A stretch of 64,000 bases of DNA from Mesorhabditis belari (taxonomy: Eukaryota; Nematoda; Chromadorea; Rhabditida; Rhabditidae), in NCBI GenBank assembly GCA_958450365.1, contig CAUEEP010000905.1, positions 884,501 through 948,500 of the forward strand. The letters are read 5' to 3'. Below the pieces are notes generated by a model. The model did not search any database, had not been told where the DNA came from, and saw only the letters and a program-made list of their open reading frames with translations. The position numbers were made by a program, and so were the translations under genes. Of the stretch, positions 11,975 through 22,616 are shown piece after piece. Numbering within the stretch: position 1 is the stretch's first letter; every line of letters begins with the position of its first letter.

Positions 11975-12105
11975 GATTGGGCTTAGGCTTTGGCTTAGGC
12001 TCAGGCTTAGGCTTAGGCTTAAGCTAGGCTTAGGCTTAAGCTTAGGCTTAAGCTCAGGCTTAGGCTTAGGCTTAGGCTTAGGCTTAGACTTGAGCTTATC
12101 GAGTT
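11975..12105. repeat. Interstitial telomere-like repeat (GGCTTA)n
   Basis: About 19 degenerate copies of GGCTTA, i.e. the nematode telomere hexamer TTAGGC, with AAGCTTA and CAGGCTTA variants. It begins one base beyond the TA target of the maT element. Confidence 0.85.
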
Positions 12106-12574
12106 ATCTCCAATCAATAAAATAGCTCCAATCAATAAAATGAATATCTCCAATCAATTTCTGGGCCTTTCTGGGCTTTTTTTTTTGCTAGAAATTCAAT
12201 CTGATAAACTAAAACTAGTTGAGATATAACAATGCTGAAAGTGAGCTCAATTTTTCTCGACTCATTTCTCGACTTATTTCTCGATTTAAGTTCTTTAAAC
12301 TTTAAATTAAGCCCATAAAAAGGAACTTGAAATTTTTCATTTTTCAATGTGCTTTGTGGTGGCGAACGATAATTATTGTGATGGAAAAATGGGGAGGGGA
12401 AATGGGTGAAAAATTCCCTTAATTTTTTTTCAATTATCTTTTCTAAAGTTTGAGATATTGAAAAAGTCAGAAAATTCGGGAAAATGAAAAAATTTCAAAA
12501 TGAAAGTTGAAAAGGGTTAAGGGGGAAATCAAAAATTCAAATCAAATATTCATTTTATTCATTTGATTCAATAA

Positions 12575-13250
12575 TTGGAAAGGTATCAATGAAGCTCTGC
12601 GTGATCAAGGCACGAAACCCTCAACTATCAAGTATTGGGTTGAGTCGGCGCCGAAATTTAAAGAAACTTTTTGCACCCATAAAACCTTCTTTAAATACAC
12701 GTTTTGTCCCATCAAAATGGTCCACTATTTCTTTACAAAATGGCTTTTGAGAGATTCCACAAAGCTTTTCTTTTTTTGGGATTTTATGGATTCCCAAACA
12801 CAGCTAATCAAAATGACAAAAAGGTGCGACTCATTGCTTGAACAGTTTCTTCCACATAAACCTCCTTTGGTGTTTATATAAAAAAGATAGAGCACACTCA
12901 ATTACATAAATTACCAAATTTTCAGGAAGATCCCTCCAACCGTTTACTCTAGATGACAGTTTATCGATTTTGTGAAAAAAATGATCCTTTGTTGAGTTGA
13001 GGCGCTGTTTGAGTTCTCTTTTAAATATTATTTTGTAGAGAATTAGTTACCCTTCTACGGATATCAAACGCATATCATTTGACAAAGTCTGCTATAAGTT
13101 TTAGAAATTTCTTTCATTTTCGGCGCCGACTCATTCTCCCCAACCCAATACTTTATGGACAATGCTCGACGGCAAACATCACTGTAGAAAAGATTGAGGA
13201 GTTGGGCTGGGAATCTCGCTCACATTCGGCTACAGGACTTACTAGGGAAA
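12575..13250 (+). pseudogene. Mariner transposase fossil split by a MITE
   Basis: 12575-12634 reads LRDQGTKPSTIKY, and after the MITE 13151-13250 continues FMDNAR then ITVEKIEELGWE, the region around the second catalytic Asp of DD34D mariners. The undisturbed version of the join is seen at 13655-13705 and 15740-15790 (TCAACTATCAA followed by TTATGGACAATGC), which gives the exact insertion point. Confidence 0.85.
12635..13148. mobile_element. 514-bp MITE inserted in a mariner fossil
   Basis: The ends are TTGGGTTGAGTCGGCGCCGA and its imperfect complement (the right end has an extra GGAGAA), with TA on each side (12633-12634, 13149-13150). Removing the element plus one TA restores the mariner reading shared with two nearby copies. 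The interior is non-coding. Confidence 0.9.
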
Positions 13251-13580
13251 GGCACGAAGTTTCTGTGAGTTTTTCTGTACCACATGCATCTTCTGTACCA
13301 CAGTTTTTCTGTTTTTCGCTTCTGTACCACATGCATCTTACTGAATCGAGTATTAATAGATTAATAGATAGATTATAATTAATAGAGATTCAGAATCTCA
13401 AATCAAAATCTCCCAAATAAGCTTGCAAAGCTAAAAATTTGATTGAAATTTCGAGGATAAGCTTTAAAGGATGTTTTTTGAATCACAGGGATATGGCCTA
13501 GTGGATAGTGGGTCGCTGTAGAAAACTGTAGAAAAGAGTAGATGGTCTTGGTTTCAATAGAGAATTTCCTCTTCCTTAAA
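13251..13580. repeat. Dispersed repeat with possible tRNA-derived part, copy 1
   Basis: Runs from TACTAGGGAAAGGCACGAAG through a TCTGTACCACATGCATC repeat to TAGAGAATTTCCTCTTCCTT. A second copy is 15870-16200, and an inverted diverged copy is 17040-17540. The block GGCCTAGTGGATAGTGGGTC resembles a polymerase III A box and TTGGTTTCAATAG a weak B box, so a tRNA-derived SINE is possible but unproven. Confidence 0.6.
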
Positions 13581-13655
13581 CTCTTCTTCAAGCTCTTCTT
13601 CAAGCTCTTCTTCAAGCTCTGCCTCAAGCTCTTCTTCAAGCTCTGCCTTCAGCTC
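13570..13655. repeat. 12-bp tandem repeat (CTCTTCTTCAAG)
   Basis: About seven copies of a 12-bp unit leading directly into another mariner scrap at 13655-13705 (KPSTIKYFMDNAR). Confidence 0.8.
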
Positions 13656-13967
13656 GGCACCAAACCCTCAACTATCAAGTACTTTATGGACAATGCTCGT
13701 CAGAAAGAAAGTTGAAAAGGGGAAATCAAAAATTTAAATCAAATATTCATTTTCTTCATCAATTTCAAAGTTCCAAAGGTTTTTTAGGGTTTGAAATAGA
13801 AAATTTCAATTTCATTTTCAAAAATTTCGTTTAAACAAATGAAATAAAATTTCTTGGATTAGTAGAAAGTTTGTTGAGTGAATTTTAATGAAAAAAAGAT
13901 GAGAATCGAGAAATTTTGATGGAAAAAGATGAAGAAATTCAGAAAATTTGGGAAGAAAAGTGGATTT

Positions 13968-14660
13968 TATAAAAAAAGAGAGAAAAAAGAGGATAGAGAA
14001 CAATAAAATGGTTTCACTTTAAGCTCATTTTCAAGCCAAAAGCCTAGATAATCATAGAAAAATGATAGGATAATGTAAAATTGTGTAAAATGTAATCTTT
14101 TAATTGTTTTTCAAGTTCTTTTAGATAAGTAAAGAGATTGTTTAGACGATTAGACTAGATTTATAGTTGAAGATTAATAAGGTTCCTTTCATATTGGACT
14201 CAATTGAATGGAAGGAACCTTATTCGAACCATATTGGAACCATATTGGAATTGAAAGCGAACTAGATTGACTGTAAAGTATGGCTTTAAAGCACTGCCAA
14301 CTCAATTCGCTCTGTAAGAGTCAAAGAATCAATTTCGTACTTCTCTTACAATCAGTTAAGCTGGCAAAACTATGGTAATCTCGTTTAAAAACATTTTCTT
14401 TTTACAAGATTAATCTAATTGAAGAAAATTGTAAAAAAGAGAGAAAAAGAGGATAGAGAACAATGAAATGGTTTGATTTTGAGCTCATTTTCAAGCCAAA
14501 AGCCTAGATAATCATAGAAAAATGGTAGCGAGAAAGCAGTGGATCTAATATTTGGTCTTTAATCGATAAAAATGTTAGATAAGGTCGAGAAAAAACGAAA
14601 TTCCATGCTTAAAATGAGCTAGCTTCAAACCAGAGCCTACAATTAGACTTGGATCTATGA
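13968..14660. repeat. Left arm of a long inverted duplication (partner 19370-19900)
   Basis: 13968-14395 is repeated in reverse at 19370-19764. It includes a small hairpin (ATAAGGTTCCTTTCATATTG against its mirror) and the block GCACTGCCAACTCAATTCGC. 14396-14660 also has a mirrored partner at 19765-19900, but in rearranged order. No coding frame is shared by the arms. Confidence 0.85.
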
Positions 14661-15590
14661 AAAACCCCGATAAACTAGATCCTGATGAACCAGAATCAAA
14701 TAAATAAACAAAATAGCTAGGAAATCAGTAATTCTGACCTCAATTAGACAACTTTCTAAAGCTTTTGTTACTTAAAAATGCACTAATATAATCGAGTTGT
14801 TGTGAAAATGAAAGTGAATTGAAATAAAGTAAGGAGAGAATAAAATTTGTGCATTTGATGATAGAAATAGCCTAGTTTTGCAGAAAGACTTAGAAAAAAC
14901 GATTCATTACTTCATTCAGATTCATTACTTCATTCAAGAACTCAAAAACACTCAAAAAATAGACTAATCACAAGTTTAATGCTAAAGATTATCAAGGAAG
15001 CTAGTCTACAGCAAAAACTTTTTTTTTTTTGCTTAAACTTAAAAGCGAGTGGTGTTTGAGAATTTTAATCACCCTTAAAGCACACCCGGAAAGTGTCTGT
15101 CTGTGGTAGAAGAATTCCGCAAGTAATTATAAAGACTTTATGGGTTAAAGAATGAAAGAAAATGTGCATCTTTTTGATCACAGAATTTCAAGAAGAAAAA
15201 AAAAAGGGGTTCATTTCTAGGGAAAACCCATTATTTGAGAAGAGGAAAGACCCTCATTTTACCCATTATCTTCTCCTTTTCGGATCAGCGTTAAGCAAGT
15301 TTCGATATCTCGAGAGAATTGGGGAAATGATTCGCGAAAGGGGATGATCGTCGAATAGACAAACATCGAGGAAATTCGCGAAAACGGCTTGCTTATTACC
15401 TACATCAGTGCGCCGATTGTAGAATTGCAGAATTGCCGATTGCAGATAAGGCCATACTTGTTTTTTTTGGGCTTTTAACTCTTCCAGTCTTGGCTTATTG
15501 AGATTGAGACATCGAATGTAAAATTGAGCTTATACGATAACTTTTACGACAAGAGTTGAACCCTAGCAAAACCCCAAAAACAATCCCTAA
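14661..15590. other. Non-coding AT-rich stretch
   Basis: No gene, RNA or structured repeat recognised. A 61-codon + frame at 15162 shows no feature. Confidence 0.4.
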
Positions 15591-15880
15591 GCTTAGTGTT
15601 CATGGGAAAAAGGTTATGTTGTGTGCAATTCCAACGGCTTCTTCATTTTGAAGGCTTGACACTCGGTGAAACTATTACATGCAGTTGAACAATTTCTGCG
15701 TTGAACAATTGGAAAGGTGTCAATCAAGCTCTGCGTGATCAAGGCACCAAACCCTCAACTATCAAATACCTTATGGACAATGCTTGTCCACGGTAAAGGT
15801 CACTGTAGAAAAGATTGAGGAGTTGGGCTGGGAATCTCGCTCACATTCGGCTACAGGCCTTACTAGGGAAAGGCACGAAG
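15590..15880 (+). pseudogene. Mariner transposase fossil
   Basis: Reads HGKKVMLC, then in another frame LLHFEGLTLGETITCS, a stop, WKGVNQALRDQGTKPSTIKY and LMDNA, followed by ITVEKIEELGWE. This is the middle of a DD34D mariner transposase including the Asp of MDNA, with stops and frameshifts. It continues into the dispersed repeat at 15870-16200. Confidence 0.8.
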
Positions 15881-16200
15881 TTTCTGTGAGTTTTTCTGTA
15901 CCACATGCATCTTCTGTACCACAGTTTTTCTGTTTTTCGCTTCTGTACCACATGCATCTTACTGAATCGAGTATTAATAGATTAATAGATAGATTATAAT
16001 TAATAGAGATTCAGAATCTCAAATCAAAATCTCCCAAATAAGCTTGCGAAGCTAAAAATTTGATTGAAATTTCGAGGATAAGCTTTAAAGGATGTTTTTT
16101 GAATCACAGGGGTATGGATTAGTGGATAGTGGGTCACTGTGGAAAACTGTAGAAAAAGTAGATGGTCTTGGTTTCAATAGAGAATTTCCTCTTCCTTAGC
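15870..16200. repeat. Dispersed repeat, copy 2
   Basis: About 95% identical by eye to 13251-13580, including the TCTGTACCACATGCATC duplication and the TAGTGGATAGTGGGTCAC block. The preceding mariner fossil is shared too, so the whole 0.5-kb unit was duplicated. Confidence 0.85.
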
Positions 16201-16736
16201 GGCGGCTTTAGAGTAGGAAAATTGGGATTCAGCTCTTCATTTTTGTTTTTTTTTTATCTTTCAATTGAATACTTTACAGGTTTTTATCCGTTTATTGCTC
16301 ATTGTAAATCGTAATTTGAAAAAACGCACACATTTTTCTTTTATAGTGTATACGTTCCAGGGAAAACGGATGTGGACAGAATTTGGGTTAGTTAAAGGAG
16401 GGGCCCTTTGATATCCCGCCATCTCTAACACCCCGACAACCCAACCCCCCCCCAACAATTAGGGGGAGCCCGTGAAATGACCGACCGTACTGCAGTTGCA
16501 TAGACCCGGAAGATACATATCATTACAGTAAAAAAGAGGAAAAAGAAAGAGGTAAGGGGGGGGGGCCCAAGGGCCCCCCCCTAGGCAATCCAAGGACCGC
16601 CCCCCGACAAAAAGGAAAAGCACAGGGAGAACACATTTGCAAGATTAGACAGCTCGAAAACGTTTGCGCGGAGCTGACAGATGTTCGCATTGTGAAAATT
16701 TTTATTGTTTTGGATGCTTCGTGATCGCGTTTCACA

Positions 16737-17035
16737 TCTACTATATATAAAAAATAAAACGTTCGTCTGTCCGTCTGTCCGTCTGTCCGTCTCTCTGTCA
16801 CACCTACACGACAATCTAAATTATGTTAGAAAGCTAGAAAGCTGAAAATTTGTACTCGGGGATTTCCGGAGGCGATGAATCCGAATCTGCAATCTACAAT
16901 CAGTACCTCTAGGTAGAATCTCCGTGCGTAGCGGACGCCCAACGCAGCAGGTGTGTTAACATTTCACAGTTTGCTTTGTTATATGACTGTTCAAGTCACA
17001 ATGTGGAGTATTAAATTTAAAGAAAAAAAAAGACC
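16737..17035 (+). mobile_element. Possible Helitron-like 5' end
   Basis: After A at 16736 the sequence reads TCTACTATATATAAAAAATA, then a CGTCTGTC(CGTCTGTC)n tract and a GTGCGTAGCGGACGCCCAAC block. A TC start, TATATATAAAA and GTCTGTC repeats are usual for Helitron left ends. No 3' CTRR hairpin or Rep/helicase coding sequence was found nearby. Confidence 0.4.
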
Positions 17036-17039
17036 CAAA

Positions 17040-17540
17040 GACCAAGAGCGGAGCCGATCCTCGAGCGATTTTGTACGGAGAGTCCGTCCCACTATCCACT
17101 AGCCCACTGGCGCCCATATTTCCGTTATTCAAAAAGTGCCCTTTAAAGCATCAATTCAATTTTCGTCAATTCTTTTAAGCCTTCTTAAAGCCTCGAAATT
17201 TCAACTTAATTTTTAAGCATTTGCAAGCTTATTTCGGAGATTTTGATTTGAGATTCTGAATCTCGATACTCGATTTACTAAGAACGAAAGCTGACGAAAG
17301 CTTCCGAGAACGAAAGCTGACAAAAGCTTCCGGGAACGAAAGCTCACGGGAAAGCTTTGCTTGCTGACGAAAGCTGACGAAAGCTTCCGGGAACGAAAGC
17401 TGACGAAAGCTTCCGAGAACGAAAGCTGACGAAAGCTTCCGGGAATGAAAGATGACAAAAGCTTCCGGGAACGAAAGCTCACGGGAAAGCTTTGCTTGCT
17501 GACGAAAGCTGACGAAAGCCTGCCTTTCCCTAGTTAACTC
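17040..17540 (-). repeat. Inverted, diverged copy of the 13.3-kb repeat with a 26-bp satellite inside
   Basis: On the minus strand it begins CTAGGGAAAGGCA, and ends with AGATTCAGAATCTCAAATCA, GGGCTAGTGGATAGTGGGAC and GGATCGGCTCC (B-box-like). The middle (17283-17520) is about nine copies of GAACGAAAGCTGACGAAAGC plus TTCCGG, with a longer CTCACGGGAAAGCTTTGCTT variant. The middle of this family is therefore variable satellite. Confidence 0.7.
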
Positions 17541-17544
17541 CATC

Positions 17545-18380
17545 AAATTCCCATTTTTCCCGTGCAACATCAATTCGCTGAAAAAAAAGTTTAAGAACCT
17601 CGATGAGATCAAAATTTAGATGACATAATATTTCGACTCGCAGCCGCGCGCTTTCTTTGACAAGGGACTCGAAGATTTAAAGTAAAAATGGAGAAAGGTC
17701 ATTGAGAATAATGGTGAATATATATTGAATTGATTGTTTTACGTTCATTGTTATTGTTAAAATTGTTAAAAATAGGAAAATGGGGATTTGATGCTTGCTC
17801 AGCTAATAGCTGATCATTTCATAGCTCAGTTCTGAGCAGAGCTATGAAGCTATGAAGCAGAGCTATGATAGAAAGAGAAGGAGTTGATGGAGAAGTGAAA
17901 ACCTTTAAAAACAAATATTCTAACATCCGTCTGTTGTAAGGTTAAACATTCAAAGCTTTCAAAGCTCTTAAACTAGATAGAAACTAAATTTCTTCTTCTT
18001 AATCAAGTGAAATGAATGAAAATTTGTTTTTGAATGAACCGGGAACATTTTGATGATAGACAGGTTGGTTTTTTGTGCTTTTAAGAATCTTTTTTTTACT
18101 TTTTTTTATTTAATTTTCTTTTTCAGTCTAGTTTTTCACAGGTTTAGAACATTTTTGACTTAAATTTTCTTGTAAAAAGCTTTGCAAAAGTTTATTTTCT
18201 TATGTTTTTGTTTCTTTAATCATTCCCTAGAGGTTCATTTGTTGAAAAATCGAAATAAAACGTTGAAAATGGGATTTATTTGAGTAAAATGTTTTGTATT
18301 TTATTCTGAAATTTATATTATTAATGTTTTTTCTTTCATTTTCACAATAGGATTGTGTTTGTTGAGTTTTCTGAAAAGCC
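17545..18380. other. Non-coding stretch
   Basis: AT-rich, with a small AGAGCTATGAAG repeat at 17838-17865. No supported gene. Confidence 0.4.
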
Positions 18381-18615
18381 TGGAAGTTACCAAACTCTGA
18401 GAGCCTAAAAAATTGGAAAAGTATTGCGGAAATCCGAAAAAAGCATTTAAGAAGGACTTAAGGATTAGATTTTAAGGATTAAACTTGTATAACAATGTAT
18501 TTTTGAAAAAGAATCTTAAGTTTTAAATCTTTTCCTTTCGTCCTTTGTTTTTCAACCTCTAATGAGGTCCTCTAATGATTGCTGTTGTTGTTGTTGTTGT
18601 TGCTGCTGCTACTGC

Positions 18616-18650
<35 letters not shown>

Positions 18651-18763
18651 TTGTTGTTGCTGTTGCTATTACTGTTACTGTTACTGTTGCTGTGGCGAAT
18701 AGCCACGAAAAAGTTACCAAACTCTGAGAGCCTAAAAACTTGGAAAAGTATTGCGGAAATCCG
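18381..18763. repeat. CTG/TTG triplet tract between 54-bp direct repeats
   Basis: AAGTTACCAAACTCTGAGAG and the following 34 bp occur at 18384-18437 and 18712-18763. Between them lies an about 120-bp (CTG/TTG)n tract (18570-18695) that gives poly-Leu frames in several readings and is not taken as coding. Confidence 0.8.
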
Positions 18764-18879
18764 TGCGTCTTCATTCTATTCTTTCCCCAAATCATTTATT
18801 GTTTTGTAGCTCGTTAGCTGAATATCTTGTGCTAAAGCCTATAGCTGTTGTTTATTTGATGTTTTTTGGGGGTAGGCTA

Positions 18880-19065
18880 GTTTCCGCATTTTTTTTGCGC
18901 AACTGGATCGCTTGCGTCGCCATAACTTTTTTCCAAGTGGAGCAATCTTTATGTTTTTGGTTTCATTTTGTTGCACTTATTGAGATCTACAAAATGACAC
19001 CAAAAGCATAAAGATTGGCCGACTTAAAAAAAAAGTTATGGCGAATTGCGCCGTTGTCTTGATTA
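18880..19065. mobile_element. Foldback element related to the pogo-like element at 55.3 kb
   Basis: CGCCATAACTTTTTTCCAAG pairs with the mirrored block at 19020-19055, and CTTTATG with a CATAAAG block. TTGTTGCACTTATTGAGATC and the arm GCCATAACTTT are also found at 56330-56430 inside the pogo-like element, which suggests a shared subterminal region. Confidence 0.7.
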
Positions 19066-19369
19066 GGACGAAATTGTTTCTGTTTTTATCGTCGCTTTCA
19101 ATTCAAATTGTCGATTTTGTGTGGAAATTGCTGAAGTGAGAGCCCAAAAAATTCCGCGTCAGTCGGCTATTGAATAAAACGTCTTATAACATGTCTTATA
19201 TCTCGTTCAAGTGAGATCAGATATCTCGAAACAAGCAATAACGTTTCTTGAGTGAAGAGTACAAAGTATGCAAAGAATATTTCTTTACAGAATCTAAATG
19301 ACACTAAAAAGTGCTCATATATTGAGTTATTTGTTTAGCAGAGCTTTTTAAAAAAGGTTTCGGTACTTT

Positions 19370-19900
19370 TGCCAGCTTAACTGATTGTAAGAGAAGTACG
19401 AGATTGATTCTTTGACTCTTACAGAGCGAATTGAGTTGGCAGTGCTTTAAAGCCATACTTTAGAGTCAATCTGAGTTCGCTTTCAATTCCAATATGGTTC
19501 CAATATGGTTCGAATAAGGTTCCTTCCATTCAATTGAGTCCAATATGAAAGGAACCTTATTAATCTTCAACTATAAATCTAGTCTAATCGTCTAAACAAT
19601 CTCTTTACTTATCTAAAAGAACTTGAAAAACAATTAAAAGATTGCATTTTACACAATTTTACATTATCCTATCATTTTTCTATGTTTATCTAGGCTTTTG
19701 GCTTGAAAATGAGCTTAAAGTCAAACCATTTCATTGTTCTCTATCCTCTTTTTTCTCTCTTTTCATAGGTCCAAGTCTAATTGTAGGCCCTGGTTTGAAG
19801 CTAGCTCAAAGTCAAACCATTTCATTGTTCTCTATCCTCTTTTTTCTCTCTTTTTTTTACATTTTTCTTCAATTAGATTAATCTTGTAAAAAGAAAATGT
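19370..19900. repeat. Right arm of the inverted duplication with 13968-14660
   Basis: Reverse complement of the 14-kb arm, including GAAAGGAACCTTATTAATCT. The block TCAAACCATTTCATTGTTCT appears twice (19722 and 19813), and the partner arm likewise carries it twice. Confidence 0.85.
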
Positions 19901-20264
19901 AAAATATTTCATTAAAAGAATCCTTTTATGTGAATTTAATTAAGATCTTTTGAGAAACAATGCAACAAAGTTTTTCTTGTTGCTTTATTTTGTAGTTATT
20001 GTATTTGAAAAGGGTATAAAAGTGGGATAAAAGTGGGGTAAAAGGTTTTTTTAAAGCTAGTTTGATTTACTGATCAATAAAACTGGTTTTAGCTGTCAAT
20101 AAAACTTTAAATAAAGCACAATGTTTCATTCTTTTTAATCATAAAATCATTTTCTACTAGAAAAATCTTTTGTTAAGCTTTTTATAACTCTCAAATCTCT
20201 TAAGAGCTTTCAATTTGAGCACAATTTGAGATCAAGATCAATTTTTGAGCAATTCAATTAGTCG

Positions 20265-22400
20265 AAGTTTTAATATTTCATTTGTTTTTCTATTTTAGAA
20301 ACGGTTTTTCCGGAAGAAATAATGTTTGAATTTGTCGAAAAGTCTTTCAGCAGTTCTTTCTAAGAATCAAAGTGAATGAGAACAAAAAGAACAAAGTTTT
20401 ATTGTTAAATATTGGCTAGATTCTAATATAGATTTCTTTTATGATAGGAAAAACATAGGGAAAACGTTAACTCAAGATTTTTACAAGTTATGTTTTTAAA
20501 ACATTTCCACTTCACCGTAATCTTCTCTTTTTTATCTAATCTATTTATTTTTATATCAGAATGAGATAAAAAGTGAATAGATTAGATAAAAAGAAATAAG
20601 ATTACGGTAAAAAGAGAAGGAAACGTTTTAGATTTACAAATAAATATCTAAACAAAGAACTCTTTTAAACACAAAACCAATTCAATTCTACAAGCTGGAG
20701 TTACGGAGGTGCCTGAATGCTTTATCTACAGATATTCTACAAATCTTTCACTTAATTTACTACATTTTCTACATTATTTAAAAGCTTAAAGTCTTTTTTT
20801 AATAAAGAAATCAATAAAATTGACTTGAGAACTTTTTCTTTTTGTGTTGAGTTGGTTTATGCTTGTCGACTCTGACCCTGCCTAAGGCTGCTGCTGTTTT
20901 TAGTCAATTTTAAGTCAATTTTTACGAATTCCAAAGAAGGAATCAAGTTTATTTTTTTGTTTAGAGTTTACTAAAGTAAAAGCATAAAAATTTTAAATAT
21001 AAAATTCCTGAAATCAACTATTTTTGAAATTTTTAACAACGATACGCTTCGATAAACCCATAAGAATTTTTTTTTTTAAAGAATTGTCAACAATAACTTT
21101 TGAAATTTGAATTTACATTCAAATACAACTATATTAAAGATTAGAAAACGAAAACCTATAAATTTTATTGAAGTATTTAGCCAAAAACAGCAGCAGTACC
21201 AGAGTCGACAAGCATAAATCAACTCAACGCAAAAAGAAAAGTTCTCAAGTCAATTTTATTGATTTCTATATTTAAAAAGACTTTAAGCTTTTAAATAATA
21301 TAGAAAATATGGTAAATTACGTGAAAGATTTGTAGAATATCTGTAGATAAAGCATTCAGGCACCTCCATAACTCTCTACCAGCTTGTAGACTCACAAAAC
21401 TTCTTACACTTGTTCTGACAGTTAAAGAATTACAATACTACCAGTTTTTACTTCCAAATGTTTAAAATAAGAACATCTAGCCGCAGAACTTTCTTTTGTA
21501 AGGATTGATTGAGTTGAAGTGTTCATTTTCTTAAGTAATATGATAAAATTGTTTAGGCAACGTCACAAATGAGTGATTCACTAAAAATCCCGCAAAAAAT
21601 AGCAAAACTACAACTATATTAATGATTAGAAACCGAAAACCTATAAATTTTATTGAAGTATTTAGCCAAAAACAGCAGCAGTACCAGAGTCGACGAGCAT
21701 AAATCAAAAGAAAAAGTTCTCAAGTCAATTTTATTGATTTCTATATTTAAAAAGACTTTAAGCTTTTAAATAATGTAGAAAATGTGGTAAATTACGTGAA
21801 AGATTTGTAGAATATCTGTAGATAAAGCATTCAGGCACCTCCGTAACTCCAGCTTGTAGAATTGAATTGGTTTTGTGTTTAAAAGAGTGACTTGCTTAGA
21901 TATTTATTTGTAAGTCTAAAAAGTTTCCTTTTCTTTTTACCGTAATCTTATTTCTTTTTATCTAATCTATTCACTTTTTATCTTATTTTGATATAAAAAA
22001 ATAAATAGATTAGATAAAAAAAGAGAAGATTACGGTGAAGTGAACAGGTTTTAAAAAAATAACTTCCAAAAATCTTGAGTTAACGTTTTCCCTATGTTTT
22101 TCCTATCATAAAAGAAATCTATATTAGAATCTAGCCAATATTTAACAATAAAACTTTGTTCTTTTTGTTCTCATTCACTTTGATTCTTAGAAAGAACTGC
22201 TGAAAGACTTTTCGACAAATTCAATCATTATTTCTTCCGCAAAACCCGTTTCTAATTGTTTTTGAAAAAAAAAACAAAAAACAAATGAAATATTAAAACT
22301 TTTAAGTGTTCATTTTCTTAAGTAATATGATAATATTGTTTAGGCAGCGTCACAAATGAGTGATTCACTAAAAATTCACTAAAAATCCCGCAAAACATAG
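20265..22400. repeat. Palindromic, non-coding repeat cluster (foldback-like)
   Basis: 20265-20910 is inverted at 21640-22305. A 260-bp block with GCAGCAGTACCAGAGTCGAC and GCATTCAGGCACCTCC occurs three times (20680-20910 minus; 21130-21395 and 21600-21870 plus). TGTTCATTTTCTTAAGTAAT with about 80 bp following is repeated at 21520 and 22308. Within each arm a smaller hairpin is bounded by ACCGTAATCTT and its complement (about 20517-20608 and 21943-22042). No protein frame is present. Confidence 0.85.
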
Positions 22401-22616
22401 TCATGAATTCAATTAAAAGATCAGAATTCAGTTAGTTCAAAAAGAAATTCCTTGGAGATGGTTTTTTCGTGATAAATCTCCAGAGAGTTGTCTAGTTTTG
22501 AAAGAAATCCAAGAATTCAATCAAAAATTCAAGTTTTCAATTCAATTCAATTCAATTCAATTCATTTTTTTTTCGAAATTCTCTATATTTCTATAATCTT
22601 TATGTAATTTTAGTTG

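Noticed and set aside
18559..18809. Poly-Leu and poly-Thr/Ala frames
   Set aside because: CTG/TTG triplet tract; no flanking exon structure.
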